Origin: Imbricaverruca yamaguchii
Taxonomy: Eukaryota > Arthropoda > Thecostraca > Neoverrucidae
DNA: 64,000 nucleotides
Assembly: GCA_034440575.1 (NCBI GenBank)
Contig: JAOTOL010001479.1
Coordinates: 372,001 to 436,000, forward strand
Direction: 5' to 3'
The notes beneath the pieces are model-generated. The model was not told the DNA's origin, searched no databases, and saw nothing but the letters and a program-made list of their open reading frames with translations. Below are positions 24,520 to 36,770 of the stretch, in pieces; within the stretch, counting starts at the first letter, position 1; each line of letters starts with the position of its first letter. Both the position numbers and the translations under genes were made by a program.

Positions 24520-24990
24520 ACCACGCCAGGAACGTACCACTGACCACACCATGAGCGTACACACCAGCCAGCAACGTACCATTGACCATACCAGGAGGGT
24601 ATCACTGACCACGCTAGGAGGGTACACTGACCATACCAGGGTGTTACTACTGACCACACCATGAGGGTATCACTAACCATACCAGGAGTGTACCACTGAC
24701 CACACCAGGAACGTACAACTGACCATACCAGGAGGGTACAACTGACCATACCAGGAGCGTACCATTGCCCACGCCAGGAGGATCCCACTGATCATGCCAG
24801 GAACGTACCACTGACTACACCAGCAGCATACCACTGACCATACCAGGATGGTACGTCGACCTTACCGTGAACGTACCACCGTCTTTATTAGGAGCATAGC
24901 AGAAAACGATCGGTGGTATCAGGAGCATACCACTCAGTGTACCAGAAGAGCACCTTTATTCATGTCAGGAACGCACCACTGACTGTACCA
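24520..24990. repeat. ~23-bp minisatellite (GACCATACCAGGAGGGTACA)
   Basis: About 19 degenerate units alternating CCACACCAGGA and CCATACCAGGA cores, with GTAC(C/A)ACT spacers. Non-coding; the long minus-strand open frame is composition-driven. Confidence 0.8.
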
Positions 24991-25180
24991 TTGGATTGGT
25001 TCCAATGAGGGATAATGCAGTGCCGGAAAGCAGGGGCACAGCAGCAAGTCGGGTCGAGATTCATCAACCTCAATGCACCTATTTATGTTCAATTTTCTAC
25101 CAGCTTGAAACATCGCACAACATTGAAAGCGAAGCTTATTACACAGCCTGGGAGTACGTTTGCAGATTGCCGAGACCGAG

Positions 25181-25731
25181 TGAGTTTCACGGTGGGGTCG
25201 GTGCCTACCTTTCCGGAGATGGTCGTCGTGTGATGCCCGTCCGCCAGACGACTTGGCAAGGGTCGGCACCGACTCTGGCGCGACCCCTGCGGCCACCTTC
25301 TCGCGCTGGAGAGGGGCCAGGCTGACCAGCTGGGGTGCTGAGACCGAGTGAGTTTCACGGTGGGGTCGGTGCCTACCTTTCCGGAGATGGTCGGTACCTA
25401 CCTTTCCGGAGATGGTCGTCGTGTGATGCCCGTCCGCCAGACGACTTGGCAAGGGTCGGCACCGACTCTGGCGCGACCCCTGCGGCCACCCTCTCGCGCT
25501 GGAGAGGGGCCAGGCTGACCAGCTGTGGTGCTGAGTCGAGTGAGTTTCACGGCTGGGTCGGTACCTACCTTTCCGGAGATGGTCGTCGTGTGATGCCCGT
25601 CCGCCAGACGACTTGGCAAGGGTCGGCACCGACTCTGGCGCGACCCCTGCGGCCACCCTCTCGCGCTGGAGAGGGGCCAGGCTGACCAGCTGGGGTGCTG
25701 AGTCCGAGCCGCGCCGCCGGAACAGCCGCAT
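25181..25731 (-). repeat. Three tandem copies of an exon-end/splice-donor cassette
   Basis: TGAGTTTCAC occurs at 25181, 25349 and 25541 (spacings 168 and 192 bp). Each unit contains, on the minus strand, the coding-like segment CCCCAGCTGGTCAGCCTGG to CTCCGGAAAG plus the donor GTAGG. The middle unit has an extra 24-25-bp duplication of the donor itself (25387-25411). Only the copy nearest 25731 has the ATG-containing start. A 293-codon minus-strand frame runs through all three with a frame change in the middle copy. Confidence 0.85.
25569..25731 (-). CDS. Candidate first coding exon (MRLFRRRGSD...)
   Basis: An ATG in the context GCGAGGATGC opens a GC-rich reading frame of 54 codons (MRLFRRRGSDSAPQLV ... 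SSGGRASHDDHLRK). It ends at CGGAAAG/GTAGGT, a good donor. It leaves one base of a codon, the phase needed by the proposed acceptor of the large PDZ exon at 17413. Codon composition matches the PDZ exons. Assignment to the PDZ gene is inference: intervening exons could exist, and no transcript is available. The 3' part of the exon plus the donor is tandemly copied twice just downstream (25181-25535). Alternatively it is an unrelated small gene or chance ORF. Confidence 0.35.
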
Positions 25732-25899
25732 CCTCGCTCCTGCAGCCGGACGGTGGTGTGTCAATGGTGTGCGGTGCTCCCGACCCGTGGGGTGAGGCAA
25801 ACGCCAGACAAACAAACAATCGGTGAGATAACGCCTGCCGGTGAATGGACTACGTCAGCCGTCCAAGTTGGTCGGAGCGATAATATCTCGTCAGTGTTA

Positions 25900-27570
25900 T
25901 CTGACACCCGTATTGTTCGGAGGCGGGTGAGCGGATATGGCACGCTGAACATCAGGCAGACGTCATGCCCGACTGAGACCTGCAGCTTAGCACCCTGGCT
26001 GATAACTCAGTGTCCCGGCCCTGCCCACTAATGGTTAGTCCGTACCGAATAAGTTGCCTGTTGAGCGCAGGTCCGATATAGGCATTATCGGCGAAATTCG
26101 GTGCCTACACCACGGAATCGCCCTCGTCTTTCGGCGAGGAGAGGTCGATTTCGTCCGCCCTCCCCTCCCTGTGGTTGCATCTAAGTATGTCCATTTTATC
26201 CTGTTCAGATGGCTATGATTTGGAATTGAACCGCTCATACTACCGCTTACTGCTTACCGCTTACCAACGGTCATGTTTATTTTGAGATAGTCATGTCATT
26301 GGCGGATCTATGGGTATAAATGGTAACATGCGGGAGGTTTCCATGAGCAATATCGTTCACGGTGGCATCGGTAAGTTGGGAGGGTGAGGTGAATTCTGGG
26401 AAAATGTGATAATACATCACAAGCTTTGAAGGAGCTAGAAGACTTCTCAAATGACAGATCCAGGATATGATGACAGATATTCAGAACTCACCACATTCAA
26501 GCCACTACGAACAATAGCGCGACGAGGGCGACACTTTGTCCATGGCGGATTAAGGAGAACAAGCGAATTCAGGACAGAAAAATATATAATAAATCGCACG
26601 GATTAGCGGAGCCAAGAGATGTTTCCAGTTGTCACAGATTGTAGTAGCCTTCCCACTCAGGCCTCTCGGAAGCCTCCCTAGTATAATTTCTTGGCGAAAC
26701 TTCTGGTCAAAAGCCTTAAGGATTACAAAATGATAGGTATCTATGGCGGTGACTGCGAAGATGGACCAGTCACAAAGAACAAATGCTACCCATCCCCATC
26801 AGGCTCCTGTCTACGTCATTGGCTGTTTTACATGTGTGTGTATGGACAAGAAATTGTGCTTTGGATCACTAAGAATTAGCAATGCGCATCCATGCACAAC
26901 TTAACCAACGGAAAGTGCAAGCACGAACCCAGTGTGGTTTTCATATTGGTCCCTTATTCTTCGCCTCCGGACTAAGTCATTGCAAAATGTTTGAACCTCT
27001 GACGTTTTACAGATGTGGATTAGACTACGATAATTAGTTTGATCTATCCAGTTTTGAAACCGGCCCAGTAGATTCTAAGCTCTTCTGGGAATAATCCGCC
27101 CCGCCCCTCTCCACTACAGATTCAGGCCCAACCGTACTGTAGCATGGCTAACCACATATATTGGAATGGGAAAATTTGCACAAACCAGGTGTTCGTGGCA
27201 GCAGCTTGGTGTTGTGTGCCGATTCATTGTTAGGCTGATCCTTGATATCAAGTCGCCCACATCATTCTACTGTTTCCCTGTATTGTTTCCATGTTCTCTC
27301 TGCACCACTGTTGTCGGCCGCAGTGACACCATGATCATGTGTGTCTGGGTTCCTGCCAGCGTGACAGTGATATCTCGCTACGCTGTGACGAGAAGAGTTG
27401 ACGGGCACGGAGCGGCCCTGCCGACTCTGGAGCATCCAAGCGTCGATATGCTTGTGACTTGACACGAGCACCAGTCTGAGTGCACCGACGTGATCCCATG
27501 CCTGCGTCATCGCCTCGCTACGTCCATTTTAGGCGTCACAAGGAACTGTCGGAACTGTTGACTACCATCG
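25900..27570. other. No recognisable gene
   Basis: Mixed-composition sequence with no recognisable domains or arrays. The segment nearest 25900 would be the promoter side of the candidate exon at 25731, but I see no clear core-promoter motif. Confidence 0.35.
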
Positions 27571-27573
27571 GCC

Positions 27574-27739
27574 ATATTCGTGCAGCATAGGTTTTCTCAT
27601 TGCTGGATCTGATCCACTGCTAACTGCGCCTATCATTTTGGACAGAGATAAGAGCATATTCGTGCAACATAGGTTTTCTTACTGCCGAATCTGATCCACT
27701 GCTGACTGTGCCCATCATTTTGGACAGAGATAAGAGCAT
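27574..27739. repeat. 82-bp tandem duplication
   Basis: Two copies of a segment running from ATATTCGTGCA(G/A)CATAGG to GGACAGAGATAAGAGCAT, with a period of 82 bp and about 10% divergence. Confidence 0.8.
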
Positions 27740-28009
27740 ACCGTGGCGTTGTTGTCCAGCTGTGCATCTGCGGATCAGCAGTTCCAGGAAGCCGGCAAGG
27801 GTCAACTCCAACAGCCACACCTCGTGTCAGAATGGCCTGCCGTGCTACATGGCATAGCCTGTCGACAGGCAACCCTGCACGGCACTGGGTGCTCCCCAGC
27901 TGATGAACGCAACAACACCGCACGCGCCCGCCACATGTAGCTCTGCGGACCATGGCATATGGCGAAGTGACCACATCCCGTTCGCCCGCCCGGTGAGGCC
28001 TTCACAATG

Positions 28010-28205
28010 CAGGTGAACCTTTCGGTTACCCGCCCGGTAATTCCTTCATACTGCAGGTGCACGTATTGGCCACCCGCCCGGTAATTCCTTCATACTGCAG
28101 GTGCACGTATTGGCCACCCGCCCAGTATGTCCTTCATACTGCAGGTGCACGTATTGGCCACCCGCCCGGTAAGCCCTTCATGTATTGGTCACCAGGTGCA
28201 CGTAT
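28010..28205. repeat. 44-bp tandem repeat, ~4 copies
   Basis: CGCCCGGTAATTCCTTCATA and CTGCAGGTGCACGTATTGG repeat every 44 bp (28031, 28075, 28119). The last copies are truncated. Confidence 0.85.
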
Positions 28206-28209
28206 CGGT

Positions 28210-30980
28210 CACCAGCGCCATCCCAGCCGTATGCTCAGCAACGGCGGTCAAAGGTCATGATTTCTCGACCCGCGAGAGCACCGTCAGGAAGCCGGCACGA
28301 CCAACACGCTATGAATGTCGCGAGTAAGGTGATAGCTTCCGGCCTTTGAATGCCCAGCATTGGCCTTTCATAGGAGCCGGTAGGGAGCGGCAAATTAATA
28401 ATGGGTTCCTATTGGGAGCGCATCTTTCAGCTCTGATGAGTTTCTTATCGACTGCATCGAAGTCGATCACGTATGGTGCCGACCTCAAGCACATCTGCGA
28501 CTATATGCGTCAATTTGCATAATGATGACTGTCAACTCCCACCACAAGCAGACGCAGAAGGCGTCGCGGCTCACAGTCATATGTCGTGCGATGACTGGTG
28601 CGGTTTTGTGAGAGGGTGCTTCGACATTATCGACGTCTGTATTGTACCTTTAGCCCGCGCCGTGACAGCCAGCAGAATGACCTTCGCCGGGTTGTGGGTG
28701 AGAGAGCTACTGGAAGCCTCCCTGTAGCTTCCGACCTACGGATCCCAGGATGAGGTTCAGAACACCGGGAAAGCTCTCGTCATGGAAAGCCCCAAGCAAA
28801 CCCTAGATCTGGGACTGGTACTGAGAACACCAGAGGGCGTATTATATAAAAATGTGGATCCTGGCGTAAGTCTCCGGAAATGATTGGACAATGACGGAGC
28901 TTTTGTTTTACCACATTATTTTACAAGGATTAACACAAATGTATGCATTTATATGCATCACAGCTGAAAGGAGTTAGGACAGAATAGATCGGGTCAGGTC
29001 AACAGCAGGCTTGAAAACCAATTCCCGAACTATGCACGTTGAAGGTGCAAGGAAAATACCATTGACAAGTCAATGTAAGTTATAGCTCACGTCACATCAT
29101 TTTTTCTCCATTTAACGCCATGACAAGGTCGCTATGTGTCATAATGGGTCAATCCGGCGACATGACTTCTACCTTGGATAAATACCTGGAAAATAAGGGT
29201 ATATTAGCATCGGGTCCTTCCAACGGAACCATTCAGTTAAACTATTTGAATATGATTAACATCCGAAAATGTTCTCGTCAAATCAGGTCATGCCATATGG
29301 CGACGCCAGTTACGCTCAAACTTTAATATCTTTTGAACATCATTCTTTGAGCATAAAATTGTGCTTCAAGAAGAATTGATGATTTTGGAGCATATTTATA
29401 AACTGTCCAGCTTCTGACGTCCTGGCCTGGCCGAAAATCACGCTGGGACAATGCACAAATTTATGAGCAATTATCTTCAGCATTCACATATATGTGGACT
29501 CCTTGGGAACTAATTCAAAATAAAGGTCAAATTGAATCAAATCGGCTCAGCTTACATGAGTTCAGGTCATCTCAGGTCATCCATCTCGTGTCGCATGACA
29601 CACACAGCATTGAAACCGAATTCAGGTATCAGTTGGCGAGGAACAGCAGCAATCTGCATTTAATAGCATTGTGTAGAATATACGTGATAGCTCACCTCAC
29701 ATTATGTCATTGACCTTGGACACAACAGATTATCCACAATGCTTGTGTCATGCTCTGTAGCATTCTTGGGATGACAGATTACCCGAAATACAACTTTACC
29801 CACTAAATACGGTTAAAATATGCAGAATTGACCTGGCCTCAGATCAGCAACCTTGGCCCAAATGGACATTTCCAGATTGGACTTTTTCGTCTTGATGGAA
29901 GGACAGCATGCTCTGAGTTCGGTGTACATCTGCTACAGCTGCTCTGATTGGCGAAACATCGAATATTTTCGAGCATTACTCCCATCGGACCGTTCCAGAT
30001 CAATGCCCTTTGGTGACGCACACTTGCACGACATGCACATTATGCAGCACAGACGCATTATAAACTACTGAAAAGTTGGCACGCTGCGTCTACTCATTCA
30101 TCTTCTGTCGCAGAAAAACCTAGGCGGTTCTCGACAGCCCCCACCCCACCCCTTGGGCACGGTAGAATTAAGCGTAGGGTGGGATGGGGACTGCATGTGC
30201 TTCCCTGACAATTGAACATCTCCAGCTATTCCATGCAGATGCACTATCGTTCAATTTTGTGACGCATGACTGCATCTTCGTGCAACACTGTGGGGACTTG
30301 ACCTTTTCTTATGGCAATTCACTACTGCATTCCAGCTAATAAGCACGTTATGATATGGGTGATTGCCGAGCTGACAAGGTGGCTATTCCCCACACCTACA
30401 GCGATTAGCTAGACACATCTAAACCGGCTCCGTGGAAATGTTTCCACCCCGTGCACCAGATGGCGATCAACCCCTATCCGTTTGGTGGTGAAACCGGTTG
30501 GTGCATTCCATCGCCACTCATGGTCAGAAATTACGAGCTAGAGATAATATTCGACTGAGTTGTAGTTATCTTCAAGTAACCGAAAACAGTTGGTGCTTTT
30601 TCTATGAAACTGATTGTTTTGGATGTTCAACGATGCAATGGTATTCCTGAGTCTGATATTTCTGCGGTCTTTAGTTTCGACAGCTTTTCATGAGGATCAG
30701 TTATTATGGAGTGGATTGTCCGTTCGGTCAGCAATCCCAGTTCCAGTCAGAAATCAATCCCTAACGGAATGAAGGTTGATCAGATCGGCCATCGGCAGTC
30801 GATAAATTGGCGAGATCGACGATCGACAGATGGGACAGTAGCACAAGCAACTACCAACTGGTCAGCCGATGACAAGATGAACCGCTGGCAATTTGTCAAA
30901 TGACCATATGGACCACAGACGTTCGAAAAGCTGACGAGCCTATGTCCTGATGGCGGTCGTGTTAACTAACAGAAGGCATA
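28210..30980. other. No recognisable gene
   Basis: 2.8 kb of mainly AT-rich sequence. Only short open frames occur, and no array or transposon hallmark was recognised. Confidence 0.4.
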
Positions 30981-31067
30981 GTGCGGCGGCGACCACCCTT
31001 CAGAGATGGGCCCCACCATGCCAGCTGACCGGTAACTGTTCCATCCGTCAGCCGGGCCCCACCGTGT

Positions 31068-31235
31068 CATCCGTCAGCCGTCAGTCGTCAGTCGTCAGTC
31101 GTCAGCCGTCAGTCGTCAGCCGTCAGCCGTCAGTCGTCAGTCGTCAGTCGTCAGTCGTCAGCCGTCAGTCGTCAGTCGTCAGTCGTCAGTCGTCAGTCGT
31201 CAGTCGTCAGTCGTCAGCCGTCAGTCGTCAGCCGG
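31068..31235. repeat. 7-bp microsatellite (CAGTCGT / CAGCCGT)
   Basis: About 24 units of 7 bp alternating CAGTCGT and CAGCCGT variants. They lie in a GC-rich block (31000-31420) that ends near a plus-strand donor-like ACCG/GTGAGTGAG at about 31420. A promoter or exon is possible but unsupported. Confidence 0.85.
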
Positions 31236-31525
31236 ACCGTGCTGAGGCAGACGGCCGCCACATTTGCTGTCGTGAAGCTCGCCGGCTGCTTACGGCGGTA
31301 CTGCGCCGGAACTGGGCGACAGCGCAGGGTGCCGGTCGTCGCCGGACTCGTGGGGTGAGCGTGTGCCACTGTGAGTTGGCAGAGGCTCGACGACGGGGAA
31401 AATACTCGGAACGAACCGGTGAGTGAGTCACCTGATGGAAATTCCAGTGGTTTTAGCTGGAAGAGATTTCCCACATGTTAACTTTGGGGTGTGGATGTCT
31501 CGCGTCTAAAAATGATGTTGGCAGA

Positions 31526-31635
31526 GGTTAGGTTAGGTTAGGTTAGGTCAGGTCAGGTCAGGTTCGGTTCGGTTCGGTTCGGTTTGGTTTGGTTTGGTTT
31601 GGTTTGGTTTGGTTTGGTTTGGTTTGGTTAGGCAC
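31526..31635. repeat. Pentamer array with block-sorted variants (telomere-like)
   Basis: Successive blocks read (GGTTA)4, (GGTCA)3, (GGTTC)4, (GGTTT)9 and a final GGTTA. GGTTA is a permutation of TTAGG, the usual arthropod telomere repeat, so this may be a mutated interstitial telomeric tract. Confidence 0.85.
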
Positions 31636-31639
31636 GCAT

Positions 31640-33740
31640 GCTACACAAATATGAAAACTTGGTCCAAAATGGGTCAAAGTTGGCGGTACCCTCATGTGTC
31701 CATGTGTCCTCAAACAAATATCTGATATATGCGTTTTGAAGGCACTGTCTAGTTGCACTGTCTAGTTGCAAATGTGTACGATTCATCGATCCTTGGAAGA
31801 TTTTTGGACGTGGTCCTCTTAGACTTGAGCCAATTCAACAACTTTGCGTGATCTGAGGTTGAAATTGGTATGTCAGACACGAAAATGATCACGGAAAGAA
31901 ACTAATAGCAAGAAATTAGCAACGATGTGATGATGCAACATGGACTTCCTATGTCATCATGGTGAAGACAACCACATATTATACTTCATGGCCTTGAAGC
32001 ATCTCCGCACTTGATGTGTATATTTGGTAGCGCAAAATGTGCAACATATTTGTGTTCTGCATCACTGGTATCGGTTTAAATTTGGTGCTTACGAAGGCGT
32101 TCAAATTCCCAAATAACTAACTAGTGCTTATGAACATGACATGTAAATGTATGGCTGCCTTTGGAAGCTCATCAAACTTTAACAAAAATATGATTGGCAT
32201 GCCCGCAGAATGTTTGCTTGGAGCCGCCTCTGATCAGCCAAAACAAATGCATTGCAAAGTACGTCCAGAATAGCCTTGGGGAAAGTCACGAAGTCTCAGA
32301 GCTACATCATAACGCGAAAAGAAGTGGCGAAAAAAACGTATCTGAATGGATGGATTCAGAAGACCCACCCGCTTAAGCAATATGATTAACGTTAGATATA
32401 CTCGTGTGAAGGTGTTCGAGCTGTTTCGCAAACGGTTCAGTTGGGAATTGGCTGCATAGCTGCCTCGGTAGAGAACTTGCTGTTGATCTAATCATCGTTG
32501 ATCAAGCAGCCAAGCATGCATGCTTGGCCTGGCTTGGCTGAGTGTTCAATGATGATTAGATCAGCCGCAAACTGCCCTACCGAGGTAGTTCATATACTTC
32601 CGAACGTATCTATTATGCGGTGTTTATGCCCTTATATTCGAATACATTTATTATATATATGGCGCATGTATCAAAATCCATAGAGCAGGCATAGCCACTT
32701 GGGTGATGGATCCAGTACATGCATACCCGCCAAACACCGGTTCGATTTCGTGGACGGCTGACGGGTGACAGCGGTGGTTAGGTTGTACTTGCAAGCGCTG
32801 TTTTTGGAAGTATTTTGCAGATGCACTGTCGAACCGGACTACAAGAGCCAGCTGAGCCAGTACGTCCATCTTGCTGTCATGTCGTACCGAACACTTACCC
32901 AGCTTACATGAGCAGGTCAGCCGTAAACGAAAACTTCCGATCTGGTCGATTCGCAAAGGTTCTGATCGCGCGGCCCGCTTACAAGAGCAAAGCAGCCACT
33001 TTATTGGATTTCTGCGATTTGACGGCTCACGCAATGTGATGAAGAGTTCAAAATATTTGGCGCATTTTTGCGCTTCTGACTGCGTAAATATTTTGAACTT
33101 TTTGCGCTTCTTCGAGAAACTGCGTACATAGGCACAAGGTATCATCAATGATACTCGTAGTTAGGTTGTTGGTCAGTGGCATAGGGTATCTGTGAATTCG
33201 AAGGATTCACGTAGCCGTTGTCGATGACAGCATAGCCCTTTCTTCTTCGTGAATCAAACGGTGCATTGTTTCCAGGCCAGACTGTGTTCTTTGGTATAGG
33301 TGCCAGACTATGTAATGGTGCAATATTCCAGACTGCCTTGTTCAAACCTAACCTAACCAATCAGCAAATCCCAAACGCTGTCACAGATCCGCAAGTTGAA
33401 CACTCCGCCACATCGTAAAACTCACGGTTGGGACAAGCACTAATAACGTGACGTCTCAGCGCCGATTTCAGCTGTTACATGTCTGATTTGTGTGATTCAT
33501 AACTAGGATTTCATCACTTAGCAGAGAATAGCCTCAAGAAGTGGCATGACCCTTGCAGTCGTACCGTTATTGATTCATGATTGGCGCTAATCGCATGCTT
33601 CCACCTACCGAAGCGTAAATTTGCTTTAAGCTTTTCGCATATTTTGTCACGTAAAAACCCGCTTGCAAGAGCATTATTTTCGCAAGTTTTCCTAATTGCA
33701 TCGTATTCGGAAGTTTTGCTGCCCATGTGGAGGGTACCCG
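31640..33740. other. No recognisable gene; one inverted-repeat element
   Basis: AT-rich sequence. The only structured feature is a 123-bp inverted repeat at 32463-32585. The sequence at 33140-33370 ends in AACCTAACCTAACC, another TTAGG-like trace. Confidence 0.4.
32463..32585. mobile_element. Small palindromic (MITE-like) element
   Basis: Arms CCTCGGTAG ... TGATCTAATCATCGTTGA (left) and its imperfect reverse complement (right, ending TACCGAGG) surround a central palindrome CCAAGCATGCATGCTTGG. It is about 123 bp and non-coding. A flanking duplication is not evident. Confidence 0.55.
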
Positions 33741-35200
33741 AGCCTATACGTCCACCCTGCTGTCATGTGGAGCCGGACTATGAGGGGCAGCCGAGCATGT
33801 ACGTCCACCCTGCTGTCATATGGAGCCGGACTATGAGGGGAAGCCGAGCCTGTACGTCCGCCCTGCTGTCATGTAGAGCCGGACTATGAGGGGCAGCCGA
33901 GCCTGTACGTCCACCCTGCTGTCATGTGGAGCCGGACTATGAGGGGCAGCCGAGCATGTACGTCCACCCTGCTGTCATATGGAGCCGGACTATGAGGGGA
34001 AGCCGAGCCTGTACGTCCGCCCTGCTGTCATGTGGAGCCAGACTATGAAGGGCAGCCGAGCCTGTACGTCCACCCTGCTGTCATGTGGAGCCGGACTATT
34101 AAGGGCAGCCGAGCCTATATGTCCCCCCTGCTGTCATGTGGAGCTAGACTATGAAGGGCAGCCGAGCCTGTACGTCCGCCCTGCTGCCATGTGGAGCCGG
34201 ACTATGAGGGGCAGCCGAGCTTGTACGTCCGCCCTGCTGTCATGTACAGCCAGACTATGAGGGGCAGCCGAGCCTGTGCGTCCGCCCTGCTGTCATGTAG
34301 AGCCGGACTATGAGGGGCAGCCGAGCCTGTACGTCCGCCCTGCTGTCATGTGGAGCCGGACTATGAAGGGCAGCCGAGCATGTACGTCCGCCCTGTTGTC
34401 ATGTGGAGCCGGACTATGAAGGGCAGCCGAGCCTGTACGTCCACCCTGCTGTCATGTGGAGCCGGACTATGAGGGGCAGCCGAGCATGTACGTCCGCCCT
34501 GCTGTCATGTGGAGCCGGTCTATGAAGGGCAGCCGAGCCTTTACGTCCACCCTGCTGTCATGTGGAGCCGGACTATGAGGGGCAGCCGAGCCTGTACGTC
34601 CACCCTGCTGTCATGTGGAGCCGGACTATGAAGGGCAGCCGAGCCTATACGTCCACCCTGCTGTCATGTAGAGCCAGACTATGAAGGGCAGCCGAGCCTG
34701 TACGTTCACCCTGCTGTCATATGGAGCCGGACTATGAGGGGAAGCCGAGCCTGTGCGTCCGCCCTGCTGTCATGTAGAGCCAGACTATGAGGGGCAGCCG
34801 AGCCTGTACGTCCGCCCTGCTGTCATGTGGAGCCGGACTATGAGGGGCAGCCAAGCCTGTACGTCCACCCTGCTGTCATGTGGAGCCGGACTATGAGGGG
34901 CAGCCGAGCATGTACGTCCGCACTGCTGTCATGTGGAGCCGGACTATGAGGGACAGCCGATCCTGTACGTCCGCACTGCTGTCATGTAGAGCCGGACTAT
35001 GAGGGGAAGCCGAGCCTGTACGTCCACCCTGCTGTCATATGGAGCCGGACTATGAGGGGCAGCCAAGCATGTACGTCCGCCCTGCTGTCATGTAGACCCG
35101 GACTATGAGGGGAAGCCAAGCCTGTACGTCCACCCTGCTGTCATGTGGAGCCGGACTATGAGGGGCAGCCAAGCCTGTACGTTCGTCCAGCTGTCATGTA
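33741..35200. repeat. 53-bp satellite, ~28 copies
   Basis: The unit runs CGTCCACCCTGCTGTCATGT, GGAGCCGGACTATGAGGGGC, AGCCGAGCCTGTA. The period is 53 bp (33749 to 33802). Variants (GGAGCC/AGAGCC, CCACC/CCGCC, GCCTG/GCATG) recur in groups of two or three units, suggesting higher-order amplification. Because 53 is not a multiple of three, the short open frames inside are artefacts. It abuts the LINE remnant at 35.2 kb. Confidence 0.95.
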
Positions 35201-35230
35201 GTTTAGATCACCGCTCTGGAACGAACTGAA

Positions 35231-36770
35231 ATGGGGCTATACGCGTTTAGTGTGAGTCAAAAGAGGAAGCCTGACAAAGTATTTGTAATTAATTTAGCGA
35301 TGCAAAAAGAACAACGACAATGTCTTCAAATAGTCACAGGAGCTTACACCACCTCACCTTCTCACGCTCTTCACATATACAACCACATCCCAGAACTACA
35401 GCACAGACGTACAGAAGCACTACTTAGATACCACTACAAAACACAACTCACGAAACAACACCCATGCACACAGGCACTAAAACTCCGCACAGCACGCAGA
35501 CACCAACTCATGGACTCTTCACGACTACAAACCACAATAGGCTGCCGCATACACCGACACGCTAACACACTAGGCATAACACTCCCAATGACAACACCAC
35601 ACCCACAACCCATCGCATGGTGGAAACAGCCGACACCCAACACACACTTCCTCATTGACAAGCCAACAAACACATAGACACACGCAGAAATACAACAACT
35701 ATTCCTACAATTCACAGCACAGTACGCCAATTACAACATCATATATACAGACGGTTCCAAATCACATACACAGCAGACTGGCGCAGAGGCGGTGCCGTAC
35801 CCCAAAGCAGCGCCGCCGCGGGTCATCCTACGCGCCCGTCTGCACGACACAGCATCCACATACACAGCATAATTATTCGCAATCTTCTCGGCATACTGCA
35901 CCATCTACAACACCAAAATTGAACACATTATAGCCACAGACGCAAACTCAGCATTACAGAGCATAACACCCCACACCAAATACAAACACCCCCTCATACC
36001 CAAAATACTACGCATCCACAAACAACTCACCATACCACAACGGCCAGTACTTCTCTGGATCCCAAGTCACACACACATACACGGCAACGAACACGCAGAC
36101 ACAGAAGCACACATAGCCACAACACTACAACAAATCACACAATGCCCCTACTCACGATCCGACTACTATCCCACAATACCAACAGGCAGGCCATCAACAT
36201 CAACAATCAACATCAACAATCAACAGACAGGCCATCAACAAACACATACAACAAACATGGGATACAGTAGCAACACAGCTATACTGGAAATACACCCCAA
36301 ACACGAACACTGGCACTCCATCAATCAAAACATCAGACTAAGAGAACGGACACTAACACGACTACGCATAGGACACACAGCACTCACACACTCATACCTC
36401 CAACCACGGCCACAATGCATTACCTGCCGCCACACACTCACAGTCAAAAACATGCTCATATACTGCACCAAATACAACAACCAAAGACAACATATCACAA
36501 ACTACTGCACCACGAACAACATCCCACTGAACCTCACCACGCTTCTCAACGACGACCATCCAGCATTACACGAACACCTCTTCCACTTTCTCAAGACTAC
36601 ACGGATTATGGAACAATTGTGAAAAAAAAGTAAAAAAATAAAAAAAGGAAAAGATATGTTAAAAACGAAAGAGAAAATGAACAAAACCAGGAAAACGGAA
36701 AAAAGATACGTTACAAAAAAAAAGAGAAAAAAATCAAAAAAGGAAAAAAGGAAAAAAACAGAAATATATA
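35231..36770 (+). mobile_element. 5'-truncated LINE with RNase H (I/R1/jockey-type), inactivated
   Basis: Conceptual product: RT C-terminal region (QCLQIVTGAYTTSPSHALHI ... ELQHRRTEALL), then RNase H (IIYTDGSK, then ATDANSALQSI, then LLWIPSHTHIHGNEHADTEA), then a CCHC-like tail (CITCRHTLTVKNMLIYC). RNase H would process RNA during target-primed reverse transcription. The frame has TAG at 35675-35677 and TAA at 35870-35872. The TAA falls where the catalytic Glu of TYTAxLFAI is expected. Frame changes occur near 36190-36340. An A-rich 3' tail follows (36621-36770). The plus strand is strikingly poor in G. Confidence 0.85.

Larger units (their letters stand above)
17414..25568 (-). other. Putative intron 1 of PDZ scaffold gene
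   Basis: If the exon at 25569-25731 belongs to the PDZ gene, this 8.2-kb interval is its first intron. It holds tandem arrays, GT microsatellite, one SINE and two copies of the exon-end/donor cassette. Unique sequence at 19480-20000 and 21310-22900 shows no recognisable gene. The existence of the intron depends on the exon-1 assignment. Confidence 0.3.

Noticed and set aside
24934..25815. A single 293-codon minus-strand gene
   Set aside because: The frame runs through three tandem copies with a frame change in the middle copy; an exon ending at the donor at 25569 is a better reading of the first copy.
33741..35200. CRISPR array (regular 53-bp periodicity)
   Set aside because: Whole units are conserved with no unique spacers, and the context is eukaryotic; it is a satellite.
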